Assembly: GCA_030619925.1 (NCBI GenBank)
Contig: JAUXAL010000027.1
Span: 1-44,001 of the forward strand
From: Phycisphaerae bacterium
GTDB lineage: Bacteria; Planctomycetota; Phycisphaerae; Sedimentisphaerales; Anaerobacaceae
Length of the DNA: 44,001 nucleotides
Direction of reading: 5' to 3'
In this document: positions 42,717 to 44,001 of the stretch, piece by piece
Numbering within the stretch: the stretch's first letter is position 1
Layout: every line of letters begins with the position of its first letter
The notes under the pieces: generated by a model
Database searches by the model: none
What the model saw: only the letters and a program-made list of their open reading frames with translations
What the model was told of the DNA's origin: nothing
Made by a program: the position numbers and the translations under genes

Positions 42717-43402
42717 ACTGGGACGCCAAACGCACCTTTATGCATTGGGAACCCACTACCTGCTCGGTCTCAAGGCCCATTGCTCACAAATCAAAAAGCC
42801 GAGTGTTAAACGTAAAAATCAAGAATCTGTGCTGTCAGGCCATCGCCGGTGGGCACCCTTGCTATGCCCAGCCGGTCTATATAGGTAGCGGGATTATCGG
42901 AGTGCCCGACCTGGGCATTCGGGGACGGTTCAGACCCCATTTTGCAGTCTTTCACAAAATGGGAACCTTCCCAGACACACTCTTTTGCGGGGACCCCATT
43001 TTGCAATATGTCGCAAAATGGGAATCCGGTTGGGGTCCCGGCAGCAACATCGCCAATTTTGTGATGCCTATTATTTGACCTGCTCGTATGGCGCAGAGCG
43101 TCACTGCTTTTGCTAAGAGGAATAGTTCTAATAACTTTGCATGAAATTCTTTTTATCATTCCGCCCCCAACACTAACTATTTTAACAGATTCAAGCATGT
43201 AAATCAAGGAAAATCTTACCGAACTCAGCCATAGACCCTGGTTTTTGTGTCTAAAGCGAAGAAGTTTGCGCTCAGGCGATATTATAGGACAGAAAGGAAA
43301 TTTATGATGGATAACGATTGAATCCACGGATAGAATATTTTTTGGTTTAAGTTGGTTCCTAATGGTGTTCCTTTTTAGGCTGTTGGTATAAGGAATATAC
43401 TG
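42717..43402. other. Repeat-rich intergenic region
   Basis: 686 bases without a credible gene. The first 310 bases are repeat elements: 42720-42755 (CCAAACGCA type), further palindromes near 42850-42920 (GCCGGTGGGC, TGCCCGA...GGGCATTCGG), 42933-42967 and 42989-43027 (CATTTTGC type). From 43030 to 43390 the sequence shows nothing I can name. The AAGGA for the zinc-ribbon gene is at 43390-43394. Confidence 0.7.
42933..43027. repeat. Two copies of the CATTTTGC palindrome
   Basis: Copy one 42933-42967 and copy two 42989-43027. The shared pattern is GACCCCATTTTGC, a 7- to 8-nt loop and (G/A)CAAAATGGGAA(C/T)C. The third copy, at 35540-35578, ends fliM. Copies differ at only a few bases, a sign of a mobile or recently spread family. 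Confidence 0.85.
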
Positions 43403-43603
43403 ATGCAGATAATCGCCCAATGCCCGGAATGTGGCAGTACCTGGCTGCTTGATAGCAGTGCCGCTGACCGAAGGATAAACTGCCGTAAGTGTGGCAAAAT
43501 ATTCAAGGTCCCAAAGTTGGACGAGGTACCAAAGGCAGTTAAAGTGATAAAACAGGCAAAGGGCACTATTTACGTGGATGAAGCCGGCAAAACCTACGGC
43601 TAA
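43403..43603 (+). CDS. Small zinc-ribbon protein (MJ0042-like)
   Basis: 66 residues. The N-terminus IIAQCPECGSTWLLDSSAAD and INCRKCGKIFKVPKL has two CxxC knuckles of the MJ0042 zinc-ribbon type, common at the N-terminus of deltaproteobacterial and planctomycete proteins. Here it is a separate short gene. AAGGA lies before the ATG. Role unknown. Confidence 0.7.
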   Translation: MQIIAQCPECGSTWLLDSSAADRRINCRKCGKIFKVPKLDEVPKAVKVIKQAKGTIYVDEAGKTYG

Positions 43604-44001
43604 AGCCAGTGGTTGTGGAGGATTATTTGGTAGCAGAGAGATAGGAAAAGGGGAGTTATTTTGTGAGAAGATGGGGGGTTTTGGGGGTAGGTGAAATTGG
43701 CTTTGATTGGGTTTGTTTTTCATAATTAGTTCATAGTTCGTGGTTCGTAGTTCATTGATATAATTCACTGTTGTTGCTGAGGTTATGTTCATTTTGGGCT
43801 TTTCGGAAATTGGGTTTGAATTGGGTTTGTTTTTTCGGACTGCGAAATCATCGTATTTTATGTAATCCTTTGTTATAAGTGAGTTTACATTCATTTGGGC
43901 TTTTCGGAAATTGGCTTTGATTGGGTTTGAATTGGGTTTGTTTTCACCAAGTGTCCAATTGCTTTTTTCTTCATAATCCATTATTATTATTGGGGTTACG
44001 T
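43604..44001. repeat. Interspersed TTGGGTTTG repeat region
   Basis: About 400 bases without a gene. TTGGGTTTG units recur at 43697-43722, 43791-43843 and 43893-43946. The last two copies share GGGCTTTTCGGAAATTGG. A GTTCGTGGTTCGTAGTTC tract lies at 43730-43755. Read on the minus strand, they translate to repeated NKPNSNPI, giving a spurious frame antisense to the zinc-ribbon gene. Confidence 0.75.

Noticed and set aside
42806-43981. Open frame of 391 codons on the minus strand
   Set aside because: It spans several palindromic repeats and the NKPNSNPI repeat, is antisense to the zinc-ribbon gene, and has no coherent domain or ribosome-binding site.

Overview
This 44 kb window is a flagellar biosynthesis locus. 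The gene content and the dense load of short palindromic repeats suggest a Planctomycetota bacterium, probably of a Phycisphaerae-like lineage. That taxonomic guess is inference: there is no rRNA or marker gene here. The Gram-negative envelope is clear, because P-ring (FlgI), L-ring (FlgH) and P-ring chaperone (FlgA) genes are all present.

Layout. A long minus-strand block runs from 26346 down to 146. It begins at a near-perfect sigma-54 promoter (26445-26459) and encodes flgD, flgE, a PilZ-domain protein, flgF-like, flgG, flgA, flgH, flgI, the rod-binding half of flgJ, flgN, flgK and flgL. A second sigma-54 promoter (12997-13011) then starts a decoration and cap block: a TPR-glycosyltransferase, a TPR protein, a small helical FliT-like protein, a giant 2464-residue fusion of methyltransferases and glycosyltransferases, and fliD. 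fliD has its own sigma-28-like promoter. No flagellin gene lies in the window.

From 27003 the plus strand carries a sigma-54 activator with a degenerate receiver, a membrane-anchored TPR protein behind a third perfect sigma-54 promoter, a second exported TPR protein, a second sigma-54 activator, then fliL, fliM, fliN, flhA, a small membrane protein, fliA (sigma-28), two small unknown proteins, two lipoproteins and flgM (anti-sigma-28) with its own sigma-28 promoter. After flgM come an HPP-family membrane protein, a zinc-ribbon protein and repeat-rich DNA. Together this encodes the outer rings, rod, hook, junction and cap, part of the switch and export gate, and the full sigma-54 to sigma-28/FlgM control. 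Absent from the window are fliF, fliG, fliP/Q/R, flhB, fliE, flgB/C, motA/B, flhF/G and fliC.

Three things stand out. (1) The extracellular axial proteins FlgE, FlgL and FliD share an inserted beta-rich module of about 100 residues, in tandem in FlgE, where it splits a second module also shared with FliD. (2) The giant glycosylation fusion looks like an assembly line in one chain. (3) Families of palindromic repeats have invaded both intergenic DNA and reading frames: they form the N-terminus of FlgI, the C-termini of FliM and FlhA, two inserts in the PilZ protein, and the tail of the glycosyltransferase.
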